This document shows, one piece after another, positions 17,881 through 26,610 of a stretch of 64,000 nucleotides of DNA. Positions within the stretch are counted from its first letter, which is position 1. Each line of letters begins with the position of its first letter. Source of the DNA: Porphyrobacter sp. AAP82 (GTDB lineage: Bacteria > Pseudomonadota > Alphaproteobacteria > Sphingomonadales > Sphingomonadaceae); NCBI RefSeq assembly GCF_000331285.1, contig NZ_ANFX01000012.1, positions 1 through 64,000 of the forward strand, read 5' to 3'. The notes beneath the pieces are model-generated. The model was not told where the DNA came from. It saw only the letters and a list, made by a program, of their open reading frames with translations, and made no database searches. The position numbers and the translations under genes were made by a program.

Positions 17881-18429
17881 TCACCCTCGCGTTATCTTCG
17901 TTTGTCGAGCCATGCCGATCTCGCCCTGGCCGATGCCGGCGTTCCACCAATCCCTTGCCGCTACATACTCTCTGCGCTGCTCGATGCGGATCCAGTCCCG
18001 TGCATAGATCCGAAGGCTCGCGATCTGGTCCCGCGTCAGCCGGTCGTCGAACATCACGCCGGTCAAAGCAGGAGCTTCCTGGTTGGAGTCCTTGCGGACG
18101 GCGACAGCGAAGATTTCGCATGGCCCGGCGCGCAGGTAGGTGCTTGCACCAAGAGAGAGCGGGCTCGCCGATCTGACAAGCGCACCGACCCCCGAAAGAT
18201 CGAGGAGCTCGCACTCTAGAGTGCCATAGACGCAGGCGAGCTTTGCGGGGAAAGCCATCGGCATTCGCGGTAAGGCGCGCAGCTCGGGGATGGTGACATT
18301 TGCCATGCCCTTGCGGGTGAAATAACGCTCCACGAAGGTGACTCCAGCGAATTTTTCCAGGGGGACCAGTGTACCTGCCTCGACCACCGGTTCAGCCGCA
18401 GCTGCGATTACTGCCGCCCGAAGCGGCAT
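17881..18429 (-). CDS. PilZ-domain protein (probable c-di-GMP receptor)
   Basis: A 182-residue protein starting at ATG 18429, chosen over an upstream TTG because AAGGGGG stands six bases before it. The central part (about 85-145) resembles PilZ: basic RMPMAFPAKLAC followed by DLSGVGALVRS, the D/NxSxxG motif, then a beta-rich segment. The upstream RxxxR motif is not clear, so binding of c-di-GMP is likely but not certain. The C-terminus is a charged tail. It stands alone, upstream of the kinase operon on the same strand with a 243-bp gap. Confidence 0.65.
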   Translation of the reverse strand: MPLRAAVIAAAAEPVVEAGTLVPLEKFAGVTFVERYFTRKGMANVTIPELRALPRMPMAFPAKLACVYGTLECELLDLSGVGALVRSASPLSLGASTYLRAGPCEIFAVAVRKDSNQEAPALTGVMFDDRLTRDQIASLRIYARDWIRIEQRREYVAARDWWNAGIGQGEIGMARQTKITRG

Positions 18430-18769
18430 CGGTGCCCCCTTTTGCAAATCGTCGTGCAGTTCTTCAGTTGCGGAACTTGCGGCGTGCCGGTTTCGATCGG
18501 GGTTGCCGACCGAGGATGGGGAATGTTCACGTTATCTGATTTCATCATCGAGGAGAATCATTCGGCTCAACGGAGAATTACCCCGGTGTGCCCGCCGCTC
18601 GATGCACCGGGACCAGACGTTACATCGAGCGGCGGTATCCGTAATGGCAGGGTGGCTACCTGAACGTGCTGCAACCGGAGACAGGGTCGCTGCCCACCTC
18701 AGTTAGCTCTTGCTCTTCTCATGCATTTTCAACGGTTCGAAATTTATTGTGAAGGCCTTGTTTGAAACG
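18430..18769. other. Intergenic stretch, no gene recognised
   Basis: The gap between the PilZ gene and the small pilin-like gene. Open frames on the plus strand lack ribosome sites and family features. Base composition falls sharply after 18710, where GC-rich DNA gives way to AT-rich DNA that continues to about 18985. Confidence 0.4.
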
Positions 18770-18883
18770 TCACAAGACATTTACGATAGAAATCACAATA
18801 AGCATAATAACCAATCCGTATTCAATAATATCTCCGCTGCTTGTATTTTCAAAAATACCGCGGGCGGAATCCAATATACTCAT
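18770..18883 (-). CDS. 37-residue Flp/type IVb pilin-like peptide
   Basis: A short gene with a strong ribosome site (GAGGAGG, 11-12 bases before the ATG at 18883). The peptide is MSILDSARGIFENTSSG followed by DIIEYGLVIMLIVISIVNVL. A polar leader, a Gly/Ser cleavage region, Glu-Tyr at about +5/+6 and one hydrophobic helix resemble Flp-type prepilins (typically G-ATAIEYGLI). It ends directly after the helix, shorter than the usual 50-60 residues. No assembly (tad/cpa) genes are in the window. It may be a pilin-like signal or pseudopilin peptide, or simply a small membrane protein. Confidence 0.45.
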   Translation of the reverse strand: MSILDSARGIFENTSSGDIIEYGLVIMLIVISIVNVL

Positions 18884-19070
18884 TCTCGTGTGCCACCTCC
18901 TCTTTAATTTTTTTGTTCTCTTGATTTTTTGAAAATAGCGATCCGACCTCTAAATATTTGTTAAAATAAGATTACCCATTCGGTATGCATTCGTTCGGAT
19001 GTAATTCGGGGTCAAATGCCGCAGTCCGTATCAGCCAAACTTCAATGCGAGGCGCATTCGCGGTGGGCAA

Positions 19071-19606
19071 ATGTCTAGGAAGGAGGGCGACGTGGCCTTC
19101 GTGATCGACGTCTGCGCCCGCCAAACCGCGGGCTGGCGGGTGAGCAGGGCGGCGCATGCCAGCTTCGTGCTGGATGCCCTGGAACAGGCGATCCATGATC
19201 GGCGTCCCGTCCAACGTGGCGGCCTGATCCACCCCAGCGACCGCGGCACCCAGTATGTCTCGATCAAGTATGCCGATCGCCTTGCCGAAGCCGGGATCGA
19301 ACCGTCGGTCGGAAGCGTCGGCGACAGCTATGACAACGCCTGGCCGAGACGATCAACGGTCTTTACATGGCTGAGATGATCCACTGACGAGGACCGTGGC
19401 AATCCTTCGAAGCTGTTGAATGGGCCGCGCTCGAATGGGTGGACTGGATTGACAACCGACGCCTGCTCGCGCCCATCGGCAACATCCCGCCTGCCGAGGC
19501 CGGGGAGCGCTTTTACGCGATGCCGGAGGGTCCGGGCAGCATCCAAAGGCGAGCTATCATAGGGTCAGAGATTTTCTTGCGCCGCCCTGAGCTGCGAGGC
19601 GCTTGA
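19071..19606 (+). mobile_element. IS3-family transposase remnant (orfB C-terminal half, frameshift and stop)
   Basis: Readable integrase-core sequence: FVIDVCARQTAGWRVS, GLIHPSDRGTQYVS (second catalytic Asp), AGIEPSVGSVGDSYDN. After SYDNA the frame shifts by one base near 19345 (GCCTGGCCGAG for the expected GCC-CTG-GCC-GAG). It continues as AETINGLYMAEMIH, meets a TGA at 19384-19386, and then reads RGPWQSFEAVEWAALEWVDW and NRRLLAPIGNIPPAEAGERFY. orfA and the first third of orfB are missing, and no terminal inverted repeats were found. This element is dead. Confidence 0.9.
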
Positions 19607-20038
19607 CGCCTTATCTCAACTGATTTAGTTGAGATGGTGCTGGAGGGGATTCCCTCCCGCAAGTCTGGCCCGCTCAAGGGCCCGCGGCATTTGATCAGGA
19701 AGCAGCTTGCTCCGCGTCACCAAAAGCTAAAGCGCGCGATGCTGGGGCGGCAGCGCCAGGCTTCGTGTTCCTCCCATTGATGATGAGGCAATACGATGCG
19801 AACCGACCCCTGTAGTCTCTGACAGCCATGACCGGACGCGCCCCGTTGCGGCGGCGTGTAGCCTGAAACAGCTCCTCGGTGCCGCTGCCGCTTCGTCGCG
19901 GCGCGCGCCCGGTTCTGCCTGTCCTTCATCCGCGACATCTTCATCGCCCGCTGCATGCGTCTCCCGCTGTGCCACCATGGCCTGCGGTGTGGGGAGGCTG
20001 CGCCTGTAGCGGGCCTTGCCAAGGCTTCTTTCTGACCC
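19607..20038. other. Non-coding stretch with two hairpins next to the IS remnant
   Basis: No gene is recognised. A perfect 9-bp hairpin ATCTCAACT-GATTT-AGTTGAGAT lies at 19613-19635, and a second, GGAGGG-GATT-CCCTCC, at 19642-19657. Both could be relics of the element end. Long minus-strand frames crossing 19717-20482 are mirrors of the TonB-receptor fragment and have no family features. Confidence 0.5.
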
Positions 20039-20491
20039 ATGACACATTCTCTGTTCCTTTCGCGCAAGGCGCTGCTCCTGACCTCCGCCGCCGCAAGCCT
20101 TGCTATCGGTTCGGCGGCCCATGCTGCCGAGACCGTCCCTGCCACCGCGCTGGCCGAGGGGGCAGTCGATGCCGCCGGGACCGCCGAGGCTGACACCGGC
20201 AACACCATCGTCGTCACCGGCGTGCGCCGCCGCGATGAAGACGTGCAGACCATCCCGGTCGCGATCTCGGTCATCGATGCGGGCACGATCGAAGATGCGG
20301 GCATCAACCAGCTGGGCGATTTCCAGCAGCTCGTCCCCAGCCTCAAGGTGGTGAGCTTCAACCCGCGCAACACCAACATCAACATCCGCGGCCTCGGGGC
20401 GAACATCGCGCTCACCAATGACGGGCTCGATCCCGGCGTCGGCTTCTACATCGACGATGTATTCTACGCGCGGCCCGGGCACGGTCCTTGA
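20039..20491 (+). pseudogene. TonB-dependent receptor, N-terminal fragment only
   Basis: Starts with a clear signal peptide (MTHSLFLSRKALLLTSAAAS ... AHAAE), a TonB-box-like segment (NTIVVTGVRRRDEDVQTIPV) and the first part of the plug domain (GDFQQLVPSLKVVSFNPRNT, NINIRGLGANIA, GVGFYIDDVFYARPG). It stops at about residue 150, where receptors usually continue with the second half of the plug and the barrel. At 20475-20485 the sequence changes abruptly into the C-terminus of a sulfatase in another frame. This is a deletion junction, or an assembly join, inside what may once have been a receptor-sulfatase locus. Confidence 0.85.
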
Positions 20492-20846
20492 ACTCGCCGG
20501 GGTGGATCAAGCAGCCAGCAAGCCGGCCAGCCCTGGATCGGTCCGCCCGATCACCGGCCTCAGCTGGGCCTCGTGGCTGCGCGGCAAGGCGGCCGCGGTG
20601 CGCGGGCCGGGCGATGCGCTGGGCACCGAGCTGTTCGGCTCGCGCGCGCTGCGCCAGGGCGAATGGAAGATCACCGACATCGGCGATGGCCGCTGGCGCC
20701 TGTTCAACCTCGCCGCCGACCCGGGCGAGACGCGCGACCTTGCTGCGACCAATCCCGCCAAGCTTGCCGAGCTGGCGCGGCAATGGGAGGCCTATGCCAA
20801 GGCCAATAACGTCGTGATCCCCACCGAGGCGCGTTACCGGCCCTGA
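20480..20846 (+). pseudogene. Arylsulfatase, C-terminal fragment
   Basis: The frame reads GTVLELAGVDQAASKP, then GLSWASWLRGKAAAVRGPGD, GTELFGSRALRQGEWKI, RWRLFNLAADPGETRDLA and LARQWEAYAKANNV. This is the typical end of bacterial type I sulfatases, where the C-terminal domain contains the WKL and LFNLxxDPGE motifs. The catalytic CxPSR region and about 400 upstream residues are absent. It is joined out of frame to the TonB-receptor fragment. It cannot be functional. Confidence 0.85.
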
Positions 20847-20927
20847 GGGTTTTCCGGTTGGGTGGCATCGTCACAGGCGCCTGCGTGTCATGGGTGGCCT
20901 GAACGTTGTCGGCACAAGGGGGGGCGA

Positions 20928-20957
20928 GCGTGGGCGGAGCGACCCCTCCGCCCACGC
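20928..20957 (+). terminator. 12-bp hairpin after the sulfatase fragment
   Basis: GCGTGGGCGGAG (20928-20939) and CTCCGCCCACGC (20946-20957) form a perfect 12-bp stem with a 6-base loop, about 80 bp after the sulfatase stop. There is no run of T after it, so it may be a Rho-assisted stop or simply a stable hairpin. Confidence 0.5.
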
Positions 20958-21110
20958 CGCAACAATCTGCTGGGAGCGCAGAGGGCTTTATGGCCGTGCC
21001 CGCGGGGATCGCCACCATCGCCTCACCCTTTTCACCACTTGAAGCCACGGCCAGGCGCGCGCATCAGCCCGCCTCGTGGCCGCAGGGCGATACAAGGGAA
21101 GGGTTCAAGC

Positions 21111-22298
21111 ATGACGATCAGCAACGAAGCGCTGGAGATGGCCGCGAGGGTCGAGGCGTTCGTGCGCGGGCAGATCTTCGCCTACGAGCAGGACCCGCGC
21201 CGCGACCACCACGGCGCGCCGACCGACGCGCTGGTGATGGAGCTGCGCGAACTGGCGCGCGCGGCGGGTGTGCTGACTCCGCATATCCGCCCCGATGGCA
21301 GCCATTTCAACCAGCGCGAGACCGCGGTGATCCTCACAAGATCGGGCCTCACGCCGCTGGGAATGCTGGCCTGCAACACCCAGGCGCCCGACGAGGGCAA
21401 CATGTATCTGATCGGCAAGGTGGGGAGCCGCGATCTGAAGGATCGCTTCCTCAATCCGCTTGTCTCGGGCCATGCGCGCTCGGCCTTCTTCATGACCGAG
21501 CCTGCCGAACTGAACGGGGCGGGTGCGGACCCTTCGATGATGATCACCACCTGCCGCAAGGATGGCAACCACTGGGTGGTGAACGGCAAGAAATGCTTCA
21601 TCACCGGGGCCGAGGGCGCCAAGGTCGGGATCGTAATGGCGAAGTCAGAAGATCCTGACAGCGCGGGTGGGGCCTGCATGTTCCTCGTCGATCTGCCCGA
21701 TCCGGCAATCCGGATCACCGGCGTGCCCAATACCATCGACAGCTCGATGCCCGGCAGCCATGCCGAAATCACCATCGACAACCTGCGCGTGCCTGCCGAC
21801 CAGATGCTGGGCGATGCCGGCGAGGGGTTCAAATACGCCCAGATCCGCCTGTCGCCGGCACGCCTGTCGCACTGCATGCGCTGGCTCGGCGGGTGCATCC
21901 GCGCACAGGAAATCGCGACCGATTATGCCAACCGCCGCATGGCCTTCGGCAAACCGCTGATCGACCATGAGGGGGTGGGCTTCATGCTCGCCGAGAACAT
22001 GATCGACCTGAAGCAGTGCGAGCTGATGATCGACTGGTGCGCGGGCGTGCTCGACACCGGATCGCTGGGCACAGCCGAAAGTTCGATGACCAAGGTCGCC
22101 GTGTCCGAAGCGCTGATGCGGGTCGCGGACAAGTGCGTGCAGGTGATGGGCGGGACGGGGGTGACCGACAAGACCATCGTCGAGACCATGTTCCGCGAGA
22201 TCCGCGCCTTCCGCATCTATGACGGGCCCACGGAAGTCCACAAGTGGAGCCTCGCCAAGAAGCTGCGGCGCGACTGGAAGGCGGCGCAGGAGCACTAG
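21111..22298 (+). CDS. Acyl-CoA dehydrogenase family protein
   Basis: A 395-residue protein starting at ATG 21111, preceded by AAGGGAAGGG; the frame is open further upstream but without a ribosome site. It shows the acyl-CoA dehydrogenase pattern: SAFFMTEPAELNGAGADP (flavin/substrate loop), WVVNGKKCFITGA, the linker IRLSPARLSHCMRWLGGC, the RMAFGKPLIDHEGVGF signature, QVMGGTGVTDKTIVE and a C-terminal IYDGPTEVHKWSLAKKL. The nearest class is the short-chain/APH-like dehydrogenases that resemble ACAD10/11 C-terminal domains. It is intact although it stands between two broken loci, and its substrate cannot be read from context. Confidence 0.88.
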   Translation: MTISNEALEMAARVEAFVRGQIFAYEQDPRRDHHGAPTDALVMELRELARAAGVLTPHIRPDGSHFNQRETAVILTRSGLTPLGMLACNTQAPDEGNMYLIGKVGSRDLKDRFLNPLVSGHARSAFFMTEPAELNGAGADPSMMITTCRKDGNHWVVNGKKCFITGAEGAKVGIVMAKSEDPDSAGGACMFLVDLPDPAIRITGVPNTIDSSMPGSHAEITIDNLRVPADQMLGDAGEGFKYAQIRLSPARLSHCMRWLGGCIRAQEIATDYANRRMAFGKPLIDHEGVGFMLAENMIDLKQCELMIDWCAGVLDTGSLGTAESSMTKVAVSEALMRVADKCVQVMGGTGVTDKTIVETMFREIRAFRIYDGPTEVHKWSLAKKLRRDWKAAQEH

Positions 22299-22343
22299 CG
22301 GCGCGGTTGCTTTGTCGCAGCCCTTGGTCAAAACAGGGGCGGC

Positions 22344-25007
22344 ATGACTGTGGCATCTCCTCCAGCCTGGCGCTTCGCGGTCGACCGCGGCGGGACCTTC
22401 ACCGATGTCGTCGCCACCACCCCCGATGGCCGGCTGGTTACGGCAAAGCTCCTGTCCGAGAACCCCGGCCACTATGCCGACGCGGCCAGCGAGGCGGTGC
22501 GGCGGCTGATGGCGGAGCATGGGGAGGGGCCCGTCGCCGAGCTCAGGATCGGCACCACGGTCGCCACCAATGCGCTGCTCGAACGGAACGGCGAACGGCT
22601 GGCGCTGGCGATTACGCGCGGGTTTGGCGACGCGCTGAGGATCGGCACGCAGGCGCGGCCCCACATCTTCGCGCGCCATATCGTGCTGCCCGAACAGCTC
22701 TCTGCCAGGGTCGTTGAAATCGCTGAACGCGTCGCGGTGGACGGCACTGTGCTGCGCCCGCTCGACGAGGTCGCGGCCCGCGCCGCATTCGCACAGCTTC
22801 GCAACGAGGGCTTCGATGCGCTCGCCATCGTGCTGATGCATGGCTGGCAGCACCGCGACCACGAAGCGCGCCTCGCCGCCGTCGCGCGCGAGGCTGGCTT
22901 CGCGCAGGTCAGCGTCAGCCACGAGGTCGCCCCGCTGATCCGGCTGATCCCGCGCGGCGATACCACTGTGGTCGATGCCTACCTCTCGCCCGTGCTGCGG
23001 CGCTACACCGACCGGCTCGCCGCGAGCCTGCCGGAGACCGGAGCGCTCAGGTTCATGCAATCGAACGGCGGCCTCGCCGAAGTCGGCGCGTTTCGCGGCA
23101 AGGACGCGATCCTTTCCGGCCCGTCGGGCGGCGTGGTGGGGATGGTGGCGGCCTGCGAACCGCTCGGCTACAGGCGGCTTATCGGCTTCGACATTGCCAT
23201 CCTTGATCGCTCGGGCACGCTCGGTCTGATCGAGAACAGCGGCACGATCGCCGCGACCGGGGCGGACAGCACCTCCACCCGCAACATCGCGATCGACCTG
23301 TCGGCCCGCACCGGCGACAGCATCGTGCGCCAGACCGCGGTTGCGGCAGGGGTGAGTGCACCGACGATCACCGGCGACATCCGCTTCGGCGGCGGCTCTG
23401 ACCTGCTCGAGCTCGCCGACGGGGGCTTTGCCGGCAATGTCAGCTTTGGCGCGGGCACCAACCGCCTTGTCATGAGCGGCGATGCCCTGATGAACGGCAA
23501 TGCCGATTTCGGCGGCGGGGCGGGGACGCTCAGCCTCGCGGGGACGGCGGCCTATGCGGGCAGGCTTCTCAATGCGCAGAACGTCGCCGTCACCATCGGC
23601 GGCGGATCGCTGGCGCTGATCGGACCGACCAGCATCGCCAGCCTCGATGTTGGCGCGAACGGCGTGATCGGCGCAACGCTTGGCGGGACGGCAGGCACCA
23701 GCACCGCGATCACCGTCAGCGGAGCGGCGAGCTTCGGCACGGGCGCCAAGATCCGGATCCGTCTTGCCGACATCAACACGGCCGTCGGCACCTACACCGT
23801 CATTTCGGCAGGCAGCCTGACCGGCGCGAACAACCTCGCCGCCGATAGCGCGCTGGTGCCGTTCCTCTACAAGGCCGCGCTCGCGGTGAGCGGCAACAAC
23901 ATCAATGTCGCGATCAGCCGCAAGGCCAACACCGAACTGGGCCTCAACGCCTCCGAAGCGGCTGCCTTTGACGGGCTTTTCGCCGCCTTCTCGAAGGACA
24001 TCAAGGTTGCCGACCTGTTCCTCGGCATCAACACTGCGGCGGTGTTCCAGGCCTATGTCGCCCAGACCCTCCCCGACCATGCCGGTGGCAGCTTCGAGGG
24101 CATTTCGCAGGGTCTGCGCGCCTTCGACCGGCACTTCATGGACCCCAATTCGCCTTTCGACGAGGAAGGGAGTTTCCGGATCATCGCCGACTTTGCCAAC
24201 TGGAACGTAGAGAAGGACCGTGGCCAGACCGCCGCCTTCGATCTCTCCGGTCTCGGTTTCCGCGGCGGGGCGGAATACCTCACCCGGTTCGGCGCTTTCG
24301 GGGTGACCGGCAGCTGGCTGTGGAACAAGCACAAGAACGGACCCTTCGACAATTCCGTCCTCTCCGACAGCTACGAGGCGGGCGCGCATTGGCGGGGCAA
24401 GTTCGGTCCGGTGATCGCCTTCGCCCGCGCCGGGGCGGGCAAGGCCGATTTCTCGGGCAGCCGGGTCTTTGCAGGTTCGGGCACGGGCGCTGCCAACTAC
24501 ACCATCACCCGCGCCTGGAAGGGCGATTTCGTCACCGCAACCGGCGGCGCCTCGATCGAGGGGGGCGGGCAATTCTTCTTCTTCCGCCCCTCGGTGGTGG
24601 TCGATTACCTGCGCCTCAAGGAAGATGGCTACACCGAAGCGGGCGGCGGCACGGCGCTGAACCTCACGGTCGCGGACCGCGCGAGCAAGGAGATCGGCAT
24701 CAACGGCGCGGTTGCGGTGGGTGCGGACCTGTTCGGCATGCAGGCGCGCGATCGCGGCTGGCTCAGGATCGAGGCCGAGGGCGGCTGGCGCGAACTGCTC
24801 ACCAGCGAGCTTGGCGCGACCCGCGCGCGTTACAACACCGGCACGCTGTTCACGCTCACCCCCGAAGCCCGCGACAGCGGCTGGTTTGCCCGCACGCGGG
24901 TGCTGGGCGGGGACGGCAGCTACAAGATCGCCGGCGAGCTCGGACTGGAAGAGCAGTTCGGCAATATCGGCTATGCTTTGCGCGCATCCATCCGCATCGG
25001 CTGGTGA
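22344..25007 (+). pseudogene. In-frame chimera: 5-oxoprolinase/hydantoinase A N-terminus joined to an autotransporter C-terminus
   Basis: An open frame of 887 residues made of two unrelated halves. Residues 1-285 are the N-terminal part of HyuA/5-oxoprolinase: FAVDRGGTFTDVVA, IGTTVATNALLERNGERLAL, DAYLSPVLRRY, FMQSNGGLAEVGAFRGKDAI, LSGPSGGVVGM, ending at RRLIGFD where the family continues MGGTSTDV. From about base 23198 the sequence becomes a beta-helical passenger (GTLGLIENSGTIAATG, FGGGSDLLEL) and an autotransporter barrel (about 24130-25007; GGAEYLTRFGAFGVTGSWLW, ending YALRASIRIGW). There is no signal peptide, so the barrel could not reach the outer membrane, and the kinase-like half is incomplete. 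A large deletion or a misassembly is the likely origin. Confidence 0.85.
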
Positions 25008-25017
25008 ATGCAGTGCA

Positions 25018-25061
25018 GGGTGCCGGCCGGCGTTGCCCCCCCGCTTGCCCGGCCGGCACCC
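25018..25061. terminator. Bidirectional terminator hairpin
   Basis: GGGTGCCGGCCGG (25018-25030) and CCGGCCGGCACCC (25049-25061) form a perfect 13-bp stem with an 18-base loop, placed between the convergent autotransporter chimera and sorB. It probably ends transcription from both sides. Confidence 0.7.
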
Positions 25062-25066
25062 AACCG

Positions 25067-25396
25067 CTAGCGCGCCGCCTCCGGCTGGCTCTGGACGTGC
25101 ACCATGTAGCCGACGATGGCGGGCACTGCGTCATCGTCGATGGGGGCCTTGTAGAGCTTCTGCATCTTGCCGACGATCGCTTCCCACTTCTCCCGGGACA
25201 CCTTCGGCTGCTGGAGCATGGTCGAGGGCGAGTGGCAGGCGGTGCAGTTTTCCAGCACGGCATCGCGCCCGGGACCTTCGGGAAGCTCCAGCGGATCATC
25301 GGGCAGGGTGATGCTCGCATCCTTGAAGGTGACCGCAGGGGCGCTGTCGCAGGCCGCCAGGATGAGCAGCGCGGGGAGGATGGCGAGCCGGCTCAT
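25067..25396 (-). CDS. sorB: Cytochrome c subunit of sulfite dehydrogenase (SorB-like lipoprotein)
   Basis: A 109-residue protein with a lipoprotein signal peptide (LLILAAC, lipidated Cys16) and one haem c site, C51-T-A-C54-H55; Met in SPSTM or VGYMV could be the sixth ligand. The size and the position directly after sorA, with a 4-bp overlap (ATGA), fit the electron-accepting subunit of SorAB, which passes electrons from sulfite to cytochrome c in the periplasm. Anchoring by lipid is unusual for the classical soluble SorB. Last gene of the overlapping operon that begins at 30371. Confidence 0.82.
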   Translation of the reverse strand: MSRLAILPALLILAACDSAPAVTFKDASITLPDDPLELPEGPGRDAVLENCTACHSPSTMLQQPKVSREKWEAIVGKMQKLYKAPIDDDAVPAIVGYMVHVQSQPEAAR

Positions 25397-26610
25397 TGTG
25401 CCCTCAGGGTGATGCGTTCGATGACGTTGCGGGCATAGCCCGAGCGGTTCCAGACGAGGCTTTCGGGCTGCACGGCGCCCTTGACGTTCTTCGCCCGCAC
25501 CCCGATCCCTTCGAAGTCGCCCGCCACCTGCGGCAGCCTCACCGACCAGCGGCGGAAGGCATATTGCCCCCCTTCGTCCGGTCCGAGGTCGCAGGGGATC
25601 TCCCAGCCCCCTCCTCTCCCGGTGCCGACCAGATCGACCCGTTCGAGCGCCGCGTCCCCGCCGAATGCGAAGCCCTCCAGCGTGAGCGGTTCGCCCTTGG
25701 CCACCACCGCGCCGTCGGCATGGCTGGTGATGAAGGCGCGCGGCGGCATCGCGGTGATGGGGACGGTGGGGAAGTCCTTGGCTTGCGGCGTCACCGGCAC
25801 GCTCGGCCAGCGATAGGTCTCGGCGACGTAGTGGCTGTCATCCTCGCCGGTCAGCACCTCGATGGCGGCGAGCATCTTGACCCAGTAGGTCGAGAACCAG
25901 CCGGGCACCACGATCCGCAAGGGGAAGCCGTGGAGTATGGGGAGCGGCTCGCCATTCATCGCCCAGGCGACAAGCACGTCATCGCGCATCGCCATGTCCA
26001 TGGGCAGCGACTTGATGAACTGCGGCGCGCCCTCGGTTAAGGTCACATCGAGACCCGCGTAGCGCACCCTTTTTGCGCCCTCGGCGAGCCCGGCCTTCGC
26101 CAGCACGTCGCGCAAGCGCACCCCGGTCCACTTGGCGCAGCCCATCGCGCCGTTGCCCCACTGGGTGCCGGTGACGCGCGGCTCCGACAGACCCCGGCCA
26201 TTGCCAGCGCACTGGTTTATCGCAACGATTTCAACATGTTCTCCCGCGCCTGCAATCTCGTCGAGACTCAATGACACCGCCTGCTTCACCGCCCCGCCAA
26301 TCGCCACCCGGTGTTCGGCCGCCTTGACCTCGGTCGGGAAGGGCCAGTTCCAGCGCACGAACATCCGGTCGTTGGGAGTGATGATCCCCTTGGCGAACGC
26401 CTCCATCGGGGTTTCGAGCAGCGGGGGCCGGATACGCTGGACGATCATCTCGCCCTTGCCGGGAAAGGCAGGGCTCAAGGGCCTGAGGCCCGGCCCGCCG
26501 GGCAGGCCCAGGTCGATCATCCCGCCGAGCTTGGCGAGCGCCGGTGCCGCCAGCGCCGCGGTGCCGGCCCCTGCAATCAGCGCGCGGCGGGAAAGTCTGC
26601 TGTCGTTCAT
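25393..26610 (-). CDS. sorA: Periplasmic molybdopterin sulfite dehydrogenase catalytic subunit (SorA/SoxC family)
   Basis: A 405-residue protein with a twin-arginine signal (SRRALIAGAGTAALAAPALA), as expected for a folded Mo-cofactor enzyme exported to the periplasm. The Mo-coordinating cysteine is Cys134 in AINQCAGNGRG, followed by TGTQWGNGAMGCAKWTGVRL, both hallmarks of the sulfite oxidase fold. The C-terminal dimerisation domain (about 285-405) is also present. It oxidises sulfite to sulfate, passing electrons to SorB. Its place in one coupled operon with an FMN reductase and a sulfate exporter, beside a desulfonating monooxygenase, suggests that its sulfite comes from sulfosugar breakdown. 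Confidence 0.9.
   Translation of the reverse strand: MNDSRLSRRALIAGAGTAALAAPALAKLGGMIDLGLPGGPGLRPLSPAFPGKGEMIVQRIRPPLLETPMEAFAKGIITPNDRMFVRWNWPFPTEVKAAEHRVAIGGAVKQAVSLSLDEIAGAGEHVEIVAINQCAGNGRGLSEPRVTGTQWGNGAMGCAKWTGVRLRDVLAKAGLAEGAKRVRYAGLDVTLTEGAPQFIKSLPMDMAMRDDVLVAWAMNGEPLPILHGFPLRIVVPGWFSTYWVKMLAAIEVLTGEDDSHYVAETYRWPSVPVTPQAKDFPTVPITAMPPRAFITSHADGAVVAKGEPLTLEGFAFGGDAALERVDLVGTGRGGGWEIPCDLGPDEGGQYAFRRWSVRLPQVAGDFEGIGVRAKNVKGAVQPESLVWNRSGYARNVIERITLRAQ

Noticed and set aside
19717..20482. Minus-strand frames of 233 and 251 codons
   Set aside because: They mirror the TonB-receptor fragment and the adjacent gap; no conserved domain is visible.
21645..24572. Minus-strand frame of 975 codons
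   Set aside because: It is antisense to the oxoprolinase/autotransporter chimera and the dehydrogenase end; low-complexity Ala/Gly/Arg translation and no motif.
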